Shown here: one piece after another, positions 26,633-37,569 of the stretch | Layout: the number at the start of each line of letters is the position of its first letter | Position numbering within the stretch: the stretch's first letter is position 1 | Source: Stratiolaelaps scimitus | Lineage: Eukaryota; Arthropoda; Arachnida; Mesostigmata; Laelapidae | DNA length: 64,000 bases | NCBI GenBank assembly: GCA_019614645.1 | Contig: JABWDB010000006.1 | Location: 6,448,001-6,512,000, forward strand | Reading direction: 5' to 3' | Notes under the pieces: model-generated | Database searches by the model: none | What the model was told of the DNA's origin: nothing | The model's input: only the letters and a program-made list of their open reading frames with translations | Position numbers and translations under genes: made by a program

Positions 26633-27755
26633 ATATACTGCGCTTGCTAGAACTCAACGGGTTCAAGGTATACAACCAGCGTAATTTTCCTATAGCTAGT
26701 ATCAAAAAAAAATAGCAAGCGAAAATATGATATGCTGTATGGAGACACAATTTGTATAGTACAAAGCATCCGACCTGCTCCAGCATTCAGCAGAAGAGGC
26801 CAGCGTTGACCTCGTCTCCATTGGCGACGAACCAACCGCTAACTCGCCTGTGACAATAACAGTAGAAGGAACACCAGACACCAGGGTAAATACCACTAAT
26901 GGACAAGCAACGAGAAGAAAGCATGAAGGCTCTCAGGACCTGGGAAAGCCTCAAGACCTGGAAACCACACAGAACATGAACCTGCAGGACTAATGCAGCC
27001 AGAGCAGCAACAACAAACTATTCAGTGTCGCAAGAAGACGTTACTATGCCGAGAGCTCCAGACATGCAGATAATACGGCGATAAAGATAATATTACTAAT
27101 TACACTAATTCACGAGAGAGAGAGAAAGAGACATAGAAAAATCATAATGAGATAAGTAGATCGCTGATCAGCGGTTGCATGCACTGACGTACGAACGGCT
27201 GCTGCGTCTCGATGGCGGGTACTCTTGACCGCTTTCTTTACGGACATCGAACTTTCTAAGTTGTTTCTGGTTTTCTCGGAAGTAGCGAGTAACCCGTGGC
27301 GAGATATCGAGCGTACACTGCTCGACTCGCACCACGACTCCCTGTGAGTGGACGACCTTCGAGCCGCGTCTGCTGGCTGTTGTTTTGGCGGAAGAACAAA
27401 ATATATGGGTTGTGCATCTGTGCTTCTGGTGAGCGGGTAGTTCTGTTACTCAAAGGCGTGTGGCTATTCGGGTAGCTAGCTGCTGGCTTTCGATCGTCGT
27501 CTTACTGCTCAGGAGATCGGGGCTTTTGATTTTTCAAATCGAAGCTGCATTGCATGTTCTAAGATTTGAATGGTGTCGTTTTTTGGAGAGACACCGCTCG
27601 CAATGGTGGCTCTTCTACAAAGGACACATATATACCACTCGGATACGTGAAACCTGCTCAGGTGGGCTCAGCACACAATTCGCGAGCAATACACTGTGAA
27701 TTCTGGGATTCTGAATTCAAGATCGACCTTCTACCACTAAACACCTTTATGACTA
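26633..27755. other. Non-coding stretch
   Basis: No gene is seen. A purine-rich patch (GAGAGAGAGAAAGAGA) lies at about 27113-27131. The remaining open frames are short and unsupported. Confidence 0.45.
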
Positions 27756-27836
27756 TTATAAACAGATTAACTCTTTTGTTCGAGCTGACCCTCAGCTGTT
27801 CCCCTTCTGACAGGCCTCAGCTCTTATAAACAGATT
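27756..27836 (+). mobile_element. Short retroposon-like insertion, copy 2
   Basis: A 55-bp insert (27769-27823) lies between perfect 13-bp direct repeats TTATAAACAGATT at 27756-27768 and 27824-27836. The insert matches the reverse complement of the end of copy 1, with an 8-base spacer in place of 12. It looks like a shorter (truncated) copy of the same family. The duplications differ from those of copy 1, so the two were separate insertion events. Confidence 0.7.
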
Positions 27837-30800
27837 GCCGGTGTCCAATTGCTCCACTCACACATTGGTGCAAGGACGGAGTTTACTGATATAAAAAGTT
27901 CTTTCCATCTCCAGCCTCTGTATCAGTCAGAAGCATACGACACCTAATATTGAGCTGTATCTAAATCACGTGCGTGTTTCACCTCTCAGTTCCTCGAGGT
28001 CTTCTAACAAACGACTTGTGATGATTCTATGGGGGATTTCCAATGTGACCCTATTACGGGAGAATAAAGTATCTGTTACGAAAGGGTAATGATTCGATCA
28101 TGAATCTAAAATTGAGGTGTGGCGCCAAGGATCAACTTGTAAATCAGATAAAGCATCGCAGCCGGTCATAGACTAAGAGAACACCGAAGCGACTATCACC
28201 GATACACAATCACCTATGCAAGAAACCAACAGAACGGTGCTATTATATTAATATATAGCATTTAAAACTATATTAATATTAGCATTTAAAACTTATTAGA
28301 TAAATAAGCGAGCTGGGAGAGCTCACAAACTCGCTCTGCGGGCGATTTGTATAGAACTCACACCAAGCCACAAAGTCTGCTCCAAACAGGAATAATGGAG
28401 ATATCAGCCCCAAAGGCTATTGGTAACATCTAGGGTGTTTGCTTAAGCTAAGGTGTCTGCCTCTTAAGGCATGAACGCCGTTACGAGAGTTTACGGGACA
28501 TTTCTCAGATTCTTCTTCGGTCAAGTGAAGCATCGGACATATAAAAAGGAAATCTTCGCAACTCGAGTCCACTGTGACAGCACAACGCGACAGCAACTAA
28601 TGTATTCCAGCACTGTTTAGCGCAAGGTGCGTGCTCAATTTAACTCAACCCAGCAATAATTACACCTGTACTTCAAAAAAGAAATGGCAGGCCAAACACA
28701 CTACGTATTCGGTTGGTGCATTAGTCGATGGTGGCCAGTTATGTCTCCACTCCCGCATGAGTTCAGCATCATCATCAACAGCATATCAGCATATCATTGT
28801 TCGTATAGCAAGCTGACTTTTGTGCCAACATTCAGATGTCATTTTCCAAAACATCGTATGCCCACGAGTGAGAACTAGGAATATGTCTTCAAAATAGGGG
28901 GAATGATGCAATTTCATAAATGTCTATAACGCTAAATATTGACAATTCCAACCGAAAATGAACTGCGGTGATTTGTCGGCTGTTGGCTATGGTGCAGCTT
29001 ATTTGTAGCATCTCGTAGTCTTCTAGAGGAAACTCGGTGCGTAATACACTCGTGGTAGACATCATATTGAATCAATTGAAAACAAGAGCCGGTTTACGAT
29101 CCAAAATCTTCGAACCTGAAAGTGGCTCAATTTCTTAGCTAGGGTATTGACAAAATGTATGAATATCAGGTGCACGTTTATTTATCTATGAATATTTACT
29201 TATTAACACCATTCAGTAATTAAAACGTACAGAAGGGTATGATTGACATTGTATATACCTCATTTGCCGAATGAACGGTGTTAATAAATATTGATGTCAC
29301 CGTTAATAGTTTGTGCGTTCAGTATGACAGTTTGTGTGGGTGTGTGGCTGGCGAAGCGTGCATAAACGTATGAAAGGTTAGCGTGATCTCAAGAGTAGCT
29401 CATCATATTTACTTCATAAATGACAAATCCACCACTTCAATATGCACTTGTATAGATTTGTCTAGAATTTCTTCAGATGCCTCAAAGTCGTCTCGATACA
29501 AATTCAGCATTGGTAACGCCATCTCTCTTCGAGTCGTTCACATCGCCGTACGCCACTTGAAGCAGCTCTTCCCGACGGGGAACGATCCACCCGATCAAAA
29601 CCGCCGCTTCAAGACCCTTTATTTTGGTCCAAGCCAACGATATTCCAGGGTAGACCGGCGGGTATAGCTAAGCCTGGGAAGCCACCTACTCAGTCAAGCC
29701 AATGGTAATGCTGATAACGATGGCGGAGGCAACGCCAACCAGCCCTCTCGCATTGGCAATCTGCCCCTGACAGACTCAAGTGTCCATAGAATGGGGTGGA
29801 TGGTAAGAGCCCATACCTCATCCACTTGCGCTCCCGTCCGCCCTGCACAAGACAGATCCCGTGTTCACAGAAACTGTCACCCTCAAGTCGTCGTTGTCGG
29901 CGTTGCTCCAATTGTAGACATAATGTCACGGACAATTCTCACTTGTAGCTGTCGAATGCCATACGCCAACGGAGTCGACATCGCGTCGATATTACGTAGC
30001 AAGTACAACCAATCCCTGCTGTAGGTGGCCGTGGGGGCAACGTACTCGCTATTGCTGCGGGCCACTTACACGCACTGCAAGTAGACAGCTTCACCTTTCA
30101 GCTGTCGACTGTCGAAACCGTTCTGCATCATTTACCCGCGCCGTTTGCAGATGCGTTTTTGTCGAATTGCAGCGACAGTTCGTAGCGGCTTCGCAATTCG
30201 TCTCGCTGTCTCTTGTTCTTTACTTATTGAATTTTCATGAAGCACTTTCAGCGCTTTACGTGTCTTGATTTCCTATCAAGTGTACAAGTGTTCTGTTGCT
30301 GAAGTGGCCTCTGGATTAAATCACTCACAGGCGAGAAGAATGATACCAGTAGGACATGTCAAGCTGGCTAACTAGGATTGGAGCAACAGTCGAGTCAGCC
30401 CTCTCATTCTCCTATTGGGCATAGCATGCATCAACATAGGTTTTCGTCGTCTGACAGAAACGCGTGGGAAGAGAGCACAACAGGACGATCTTTATAATCT
30501 TACTTATTTTCAGATTAGAACTCACAGATAAAAAAAAGAACAGGTGGGTTGTCCATTCTAACTCCAGTACGAAACATAGCTAGAACTGCCGGTGTGGAGT
30601 CGCTCGCGGGCGTCGTTGCAAACGAAATGTTGTCCGTTTAGAAGCTACATTGTTAATTAGGTACATTTATTCATAATTATACTTGCACTAATTAATGTTA
30701 TCTGATCCTCCGAGACCCAATAATTCTGGTTGTCGTTCGCGACGCCGTTTTCCTCGATCTATTCGAGGCAGAAATCTTCATCATCTCTGACGAAACAAAA

Positions 30801-32349
30801 CGAAGCTCGTTCGCCAGCACATAACGACTTACTTCCCTCTGCTGACACGTTAAGTAGTGTTAGCTTTCTATCGAAATCGTATACGAGGATGTACGTTGAA
30901 TATTTAGTATACAGGGTAGACTAGTATGTCTAATGATGTTACCACCGGTCTCAATTCGCCTAAATGTCCGTACAAAGTTTCCAACCGATACTACCCGTAA
31001 TAGCATGCGGTACTGTGTTTGGAGATCAAGGGACCCATGTCCTCCTTCATTCAAAAAACTTTAGCTCAGTTTCCAATAATAGTGATTGTGATCGGGGATT
31101 TGGCCGAGTCCCATTCATTAGCACCGCCCCGCCCTGCAAATATACGCCCTGACTGAGTGAGTCGAACATCGTAGCATATCCACGTCCACTTCTGCGTAAA
31201 GAAGCGTCCCCCGACGTTGGCAGGACCTGTCACTCACCGTTGATCGACTACACAAATCATTGGGCAACCCCAAAGAGAGATACAAGGGAGAGAGCCAAAG
31301 ACTGGTGCCTGCCGACAGGGCCAGGCTATCATTAAGAAAGAATATATCTGCAATTGGCTGAGTAGGAAAGTGCAATGGCAATAGAGAGAAACGAAGATAA
31401 CAGATGTTGCATGTTGGCGGCTTTTCATTACACACTTATTTCTCTGCTTCATTATAGAGGAAGAAGGGAGACGTTGTACTTTAGTGGCTACGCATTCACT
31501 GGTTTACTCCCCGCGGAATGAGTATACCTCAATACACATATGTGCATGATATCGAAAATAGACAGTTGACAACGGCCGCTATGTTAAGCATATGTTGACT
31601 AGCGTGTTGTCCTGCGCAGGCCAGGAAAGAGACTGTATCGTGGTAGAGGGACAAACGCAATTTAATGCACGATTATTTACACATGTAAACTTAACAAAAA
31701 CGGGGATCAGGTTGCTTATAAAGTCATTGTTAAGTTATCTGCTGAATAATCCCTGCTCCTGGTCTATGCTTCGATTGCTTGCTTAAGCCCTCTCTCCTGG
31801 ACAAGTCCTTGAAGCAATGTCACACAAACATACGTAGGCCATAGAAGGAAGACATCTGGGAATCCCCATTGGAAAATATTAAGTTACCGGCTGGATGATA
31901 ACAGATAATTACTCATTAATAGGAAACGACAGGAGTCATTGGCTCTGCTGGTAGAATACCGTGTGAAATATTGTGTTGAATAGAATAGTTGTATTGGTGG
32001 AAGTTGCACGATTGTGTTGAAACGTGCAGGAGAAATGTACCCTTGTGATAAATAAATACAGGCGTCTGCTGTGAACATGACAGAACACATGCAGAGATGT
32101 AGAGAGCACAGACGCCAGTGTGTCCATGTAGAGAGATAAATCCGTGTCTTCCTTGCGTAGAACAGGCGCTAGGTGCAAGCCGTTAGCCAACCATCTGACA
32201 GAGTAGCACGCGTACACTTAACACTATACGATCCGAGCCACTGTGAATTAGGAATTAAGGACTGCGATACCGCGGCCGTGCCCTTTCCCCACATACCGCA
32301 TACGGAAGGAGGTCTAGAAAAGCATAGTCAAGCTCAAAATTTGTTAGGA
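27837..32349. other. Non-coding stretch; small tandem duplication
   Basis: No gene was found. TATATTAATATATAGC… at 28244-28268 is repeated directly at 28269-28292 with one base missing. Open frames at 29383-29667 and 31118-31435 overlap frames on other strands and carry no motif. Confidence 0.45.
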
Positions 32350-33740
32350 GGTAAGTGGGATTGGCGTCTCTACTGGCTGTTCTGTAGAGAGTCGTCAACT
32401 ATCTATAATAGGTTATATATTAGAGAGATAGTTAGTCCTGTCCGTAAGGCCCGTGAGAGATCATTAACACATTTCTTAACTGCAACAACTGTGGGTATGA
32501 CATTCACACTAGTTCTTGCATTCGTTACAATCACATCAAACATAGTATATTCATTAGGGCGGGTAGATGTCTATTTTAACATAAATATGCTAGCTTATCT
32601 AAGTTGTCAATGTGAGTCACTATTGGAGTTAAATTCACATCTGATCTATCGTATTGGCATTATCGTATAAGCCACCATTCTGGCGAATGTGGCCTCCACT
32701 TTTTACAATCTGTCTTTGTCACGCGTTAACCCAGGGTACCACACTGACGCAGCATACGTCATAATTGGTTGTACAGATATCGTGAATAGTTAAGCAAATA
32801 GCGCTGGCTTGTTTAGTACAAAAGAGAGCACGCCATGTTGCACGGAGCTCAATATCAGTGACTCGCTCAGTGTATTTTTAAAGAGGTTGACGTAATGATC
32901 TCTAAGTCTCCTATGGTGATTGCGCAGCGCAGTCGAGATCCCCCTATAATGTACACATGTCTTGCATTTCCATGCCCAAAATGTAAGACAGCGCATTTTT
33001 CAATAAAAAGTTTTAGGTCAAGATCTATTATAGAGTCCATTCCGGAAAGAGATATAGGGCGTCCAGCAGTTGGGACCTCTCTTGATCGGAGTCAACCTTC
33101 GAGTATAGCTTTACGTCATCTGCGTAAATCTTGACAGATATAGTTGGCGGAAATATGTACATGATCGCATTTATACACAGCATGTACATCAGAGGTCTCA
33201 GTATTGTCCCCTGGGGGCAGCCGGAGGTTGCTTGGGCAGCGTCGGAGTATTTGTTGTGAACTCGCACTCGGAACGTCCTGCACCGAAGAAGTTCACTTAT
33301 CCATTTCAATTTCCAATGCCGAAGTGGCGTAATGTTTTTTTGGGGAGTTTTAAGTGAGCGACACGTTCAAAGGCAGACTCGAGGTCGAAATATTATCGAG
33401 GCGGGAATTATTTATATTACATGCCCAGTCAGATTGTGTATCCAGTAGTGGTAAAGTTGTGTTCTTGCCTGGCCGATAAGCAAAACCTTGGAACGATCGA
33501 TAGACTGCCTGAAAATGTATACGAGAGGAACGCATACTGAAATAGCACGCTTTTTGAACACATATGAAGGAACACCGTACTGTGTCGTGCTTGTCTTCCA
33601 TTGTAGTCTTTTAGGATGTGTTCGAAAATTTTCGTTGGGCAAACATCAACATCATGTCCCAATGTGTTGCAGGGGCCCATTGGGAAGACTGGGTGGAGTC
33701 CTGAGGTCTCGGACAACTAGCTCGTTAGAGGGATGTGCAC
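32350..33740 (-). mobile_element. Broken non-LTR (CR1/jockey-type LINE) reverse transcriptase
   Basis: In minus-strand order, pieces of a LINE reverse transcriptase appear in several frames. PTKIFEHILKDY is near 33625. FQGFAYRPGKNTTLPLL near 33440-33490 corresponds to the QHGF…T motif. SGCPQGTILRPLMYML lies near 33220. The catalytic IYADDVKLYSK is near 33105-33130. KCAVLHFGHGNARHVY is near 32940-32990, and the thumb-like QPIMTYAASVWYPGLTRDKD is near 32715-32770. A weakly matching C-terminal tail continues to about 32350. Several frameshifts and stops make it a pseudogene. The endonuclease domain is missing, so it is 5'-truncated. Confidence 0.88.
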
Positions 33741-33760
33741 CTGCGAAAAATGTTTGGATT

Positions 33761-33950
33761 GCAATTTCACATTGAAACATTGGGACCGTAATGTCACATT
33801 GGAATATTTGGATAATTTCACATTGTACTATTTAAAGCGAAATTTCTATCGGAATATTTAAAATGTAATTTCACACTGGAAGATTCTTACCTTCATTTCA
33901 CATTATGGATTTTTCCTGAACGCAATTTCACATTGGAAAATCATCTTCAT
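33761..33950. repeat. 27-bp minisatellite, seven units
   Basis: Seven tandem units of 25-29 bp share a core like GCAATTTCACATTGGAA. They start at 33761, 33788, 33814, 33839, 33865, 33893 and 33922. Divergence between units is moderate, with single-base changes and small indels. The array lies between the LINE remnant and the mariner end and has no coding frame. A few Gypsy-free bases on each side show no further units. Confidence 0.85.
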
Positions 33951-34010
33951 GTCAGTGAAGACAGCACGTGTAGTCTCCGCGGAGACTAACCCGATTCTCC
34001 AGTTTGTTGA

Positions 34011-34430
34011 TATCAGGTTGTTCGGAAAGTTTTGTCCGGAGTTGCATCTTTTCTACCAAATTAGCTTGTCATCGATATTAATAATTCGTAATCAGAAAAG
34101 CAGGATCGAGGGAACACGGAGGGTGCTCAAAGCGTTCCCAGTCTAAGTCAGGATATTTTTCAAGCTGGCCGAGCTCTAGTGAAGACAAGCGTTGTCCTGG
34201 TAGAACACCACTCAGTTCCTATTGACGAGTTCTGGATGTGTCTTAGACCAGTTTCTCATGAACTCAATAACACGACGTGTTGGTGTTTTCTCCTTGTTCG
34301 AGACGCTCAAACCGGATAGGTTCTCGAATATTCCACCAACAATAGAGAAAAACATTTTTGGTTGTAAAGCATTTTGCGCCATCCCTCGTACTTACCTTAG
34401 CTTAGAGCATCACTACCGTACACGCCGGTG
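34011..34430 (-). mobile_element. Mariner fragment, 3' end
   Basis: TATCAGGTTGTTCGGAAAGT at 34011-34030 is a mariner-type terminal repeat next to a TA. Reading inward on the minus strand, pieces of the transposase C-terminal half are present: THPELVNRN, a stop, VVFYQDNACLH near 34190-34230, then LDWERFEHPPCSLDPAF near 34110-34160, with a frameshift before the DYELL-like end. Upstream coding is degenerate to about 34430 and no second terminal repeat was found. This is a truncated, inactive copy, distinct from the 25.5-26.6 kb one. Confidence 0.85.
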
Positions 34431-35699
34431 ACGTTTCGTGCAGTTTTTCACAACCCATTTATATGCAATTTTTGAGGCCGGAGGAACGTCGTTGAAGAAA
34501 ACACACACACACGCACCTCTCTCAAATTATCTCGCCTGGTTGCGCACCTGCGGGCGAACTGTCGAGGAGAGGTAAAACCAAATCAACACAACACTCCGCG
34601 AGCAGAGGCGGTCTTCCTTGTTGAAAGCAACGCTCTTAACTCTCTGCACGGTTGTACCTAGTCTACCTGATCGACCATAGGATAGCAGGCAGCGACTAAA
34701 GGTCTTCACAGCTTTCCTGCTTTAGGGTCCTGCTCAAACCTGCAATGAGAAATCTGACGCGAACACGTATTAAGTTCGTAAAAGATGCTAGCTCATATAC
34801 CTTGAAGTTGTGACACAAGCCGTTTTCACTATTGTACTATATTATTAGGTGCCTAGATATGTAGAATATAACACAATACCGTCTGAAAAAATGATGCAGT
34901 TCAGAAGTTACGCAGCGTGGCCTTATATATTGTCACGTTCATTGTTGCCCACTGAGACGGGGCAGGCGTCGCTTTCGAGATTAACGTCAGATCGTCTTCG
35001 GCCGTCTAGCTACTCAAAAATGTTAAATAATTTCTCTGTAGTGTATAGACCTCATTTAGGAATAAGTGGTTAATTACATTTTATAAGTGGAATATCCTTT
35101 CGGATAACTGATCCTGTGCCGCATATACAATAAATGGGGATAGTACCTAATTGAGCGCTCATGAAATTCTCAATATATGTATATATATATATACATATCT
35201 ATTTCATGGGTTGTATTCGTTTTTAAAAAAAAAGCCAATAGAGAACATAACGAACCGTCTGCTTCATTTTCTGACTTCTGATCTTATTCTGAAAAGTCCA
35301 GGATCGCGAGTGTGCTACAGGCTCATGCGTATTACGGCCGCGTTGCTATCCCCTGTTGTAGGGGGTTGGGGCTACCATCGTCACACTACATAAAAGTGTC
35401 AGCTCGTAATAATGACAACGTGTTCTCTTCGTTTCCGTGGATGTTCGCGACGCAATTACGTCATCGTAACCTGGCTTCGTCCTTCTTCATTGACGTTTTT
35501 GTGTAGTCACCAGAGAGGGAGAGAGAGAGAGAGAGAGCTTCGGACTCTTGCACCTTTCGGTCATCGTAAATTTCATAGCTGCTCGCAGCTGACTTTGTCA
35601 CCCAAGGCACGCGAACGTACATGGATGAACCTAAGTTGTCGCTGTCTGACGAACAGAGCCAGCTTCATATTATATGCAAGGCCGTGCTATATATATCTA

Positions 35700-35758
<59 letters not shown>

Positions 35759-35873
35759 ATCTATATATATATATATATATATTACGATATCTTAAGAGCG
35801 GTTGATATGCGATAGTAGTAATGCGTTTGTGAGACTTGAGACCGACTCCCGAGAAGTACGAATGTAGCGACTA
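34431..35873. other. Non-coding; long (TA)n microsatellite
   Basis: This stretch holds (CA)n at about 34501-34514, (GA)n at 35516-35537 and an interrupted (TA)n/(TATC)n tract of about 95 bp at 35689-35782. No gene is seen. Confidence 0.55.
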
Positions 35874-36014
35874 AGATCATGTGAGATCCAGGTTGAACAT
35901 GTACGAGCATAAATTCAAAGTGGTAGAATATCATATATATATATATATATATAATCACATTCTTCCACTTTGAATTTATCCTAGTACATGTTCAACCTGG
36001 TTCTTATATGATAT
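35874..36014. repeat. Second palindromic fold-back with (TA)n centre
   Basis: The arm at 35888-35929 and the reverse complement of 35959-36000 agree at 39 of 42 positions. Weaker pairing continues outward about 14 bp on each side. The centre is (TA)n at about 35933-35953. The arms (CCAGGTTGAACATGTAC…) are unrelated to those at 3994-4110, but the design is the same. There are no target duplication and no coding frame. Confidence 0.85.
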
Positions 36015-37236
36015 TATCAATATACTTACGAGGTTGTTAGTAACACTCGTATATTAAGTTGACAGTACAATTAAAAAGATTCGTAAAGTCCTTGAATCGC
36101 GAGAATTTCAAGTGTTGCCATCGCCTCGCCTAAACTGTTCTTTTGAATAAATTAGAAATATTGATAACCCCAGAGATTCACACGTGCTCTTATTCACTGT
36201 TAATTGATTCAGCTCAGCTATATGTCGCCAGACAGTATGAGACAAGGATTGGTTGGACGATGCCGAAATACGTCTTCTCCGCTCGAATCTCTTGTGAAAC
36301 GATCTCAGCGGTAGAAGTCAATCAGACTTAACAGCCTGCGATTCGTGCGATCGTACATGTTTGCCTATACAAGTTGTCAACGGCATTCGTAATTGACTGC
36401 CGCCATTGTGTTTAGACAACAGTTTACAGCGCCACACCGAATGTAAAAGTCAAACACGACAGTCGGGATTTGCCGGCTGATTATTCCGTAGCATAAAAAG
36501 GACAAAGACTTCGCACAACAAAGAAACTGGAAATGGGCGCAATATCCGGTCTTTTGAGATGTTGTGAGCCAATAGAATGGCACGCATTGTCACTCTGAGT
36601 GCAATATCTCTGCGGGACATTCTGGTTTATGTTGGAGTTGCATGAGTTAGGTGTCGTGGCTCATCTCGCCTATACTGGGAAGTTGGTGCGTATCAGCTAA
36701 ACAGCCAAAACGCCAGAGCCAACTATGAGCACGCTTTCTTATATATTCAACTCAGCTGCTGCTAAATGAAAATACTTCATTTACCACTTTTTGTGGTCCG
36801 GGGGTTTGGTGTTAACTATGACGAGAAAATTTCTCAGTTCTTTCCTATGATCCTTCTTTGAAGAAGTGAGCAATTCAAATACACGTATGATATAGTTGGT
36901 AGTAGCAGTAACAAGAGAGTTGAACGCCAGAAAGAACAGGTACACCGTTAAGAAATACGGTGCACCTTTTACCTTTACTAAATTTACACATCACCGGGGC
37001 GTGTAATGACATCCGAGCCCTCATATGCCGTTGTGATTCTCTAATTCATTATTCGTTTATGAGCAATTTTCAAGCTGTTGGGAGATGCATATGTGGCGCC
37101 GCTCCCAAATGCGATCCAGCAACCAACAGCGAATATGGGTCGCTGTCTGATGATCGCCCTTAAGCCACCAACTTCAAGATGACGTTGTACGCGGCAATCA
37201 AGCCGTTTGGCCAGCGCCGATCAAAGGGCAGCGATT
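36015..37236. other. Non-coding stretch
   Basis: No gene is assigned. A short inverted repeat, GGTACACCGTTAAG…ACGGTGCACC, sits at about 36940-36966. A 67-codon plus-strand frame ends at 37163 just before the gypsy remnant but shows no retroviral motif. Confidence 0.45.
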
Positions 37237-37569
37237 TGTGGTTATCAGCAAATTGTCCGGTGCGCGATTGAATGGCAGGTTTTTCGCTTCGTCTCAGGTT
37301 ACGCCCACAGGGTAAGTGTCCACCTCGTCCGCCTCGGCGTTCGATGGCTATTAATAAACTTTCATCGTTGGGACGAAACGTTACTGTACCGAGCGGCGGT
37401 TAGCAGTGTGAGAACTGGGAGGAGCCTCGAGAGTCCTTCCTTAATGCAGAGGTTCTACGAGCGCCCTAAGGTGTTGAGTTGTTTAAAGGATCCGCGCGGA
37501 GCACTTGACTACCGTACGTCGTTGTTGAAGGAATCGTTTGGTGCGATTCTCGCAGAAGAGCCAAATTGA
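37237..37569 (+). pseudogene. Gypsy RT-RNase H junction remnant
   Basis: The frame reads FRFVSGYAHRVSVHLVRL, then INFHRWDETL, then RPKVLSCL and SLLKESFGAILAEEPN before a stop. This order parallels the RT-thumb to RNase H junction of Ty3/gypsy elements (a phe-rich FV.GYA helix, an F.W.e segment, a PVL segment, then TDASkeGFGAIL). The catalytic Asp position reads Ser (RTSLLKES against a usual TDAS), so it is dead. No LTR, integrase or flanking pol was found. It is not a copy of the intact element at 42.7-47.7 kb, whose sequence differs here. Confidence 0.55.

Noticed and set aside
32173..32670. A 165-codon plus-strand open frame
   Set aside because: It is antisense to the tail of the broken LINE reverse transcriptase on the minus strand.
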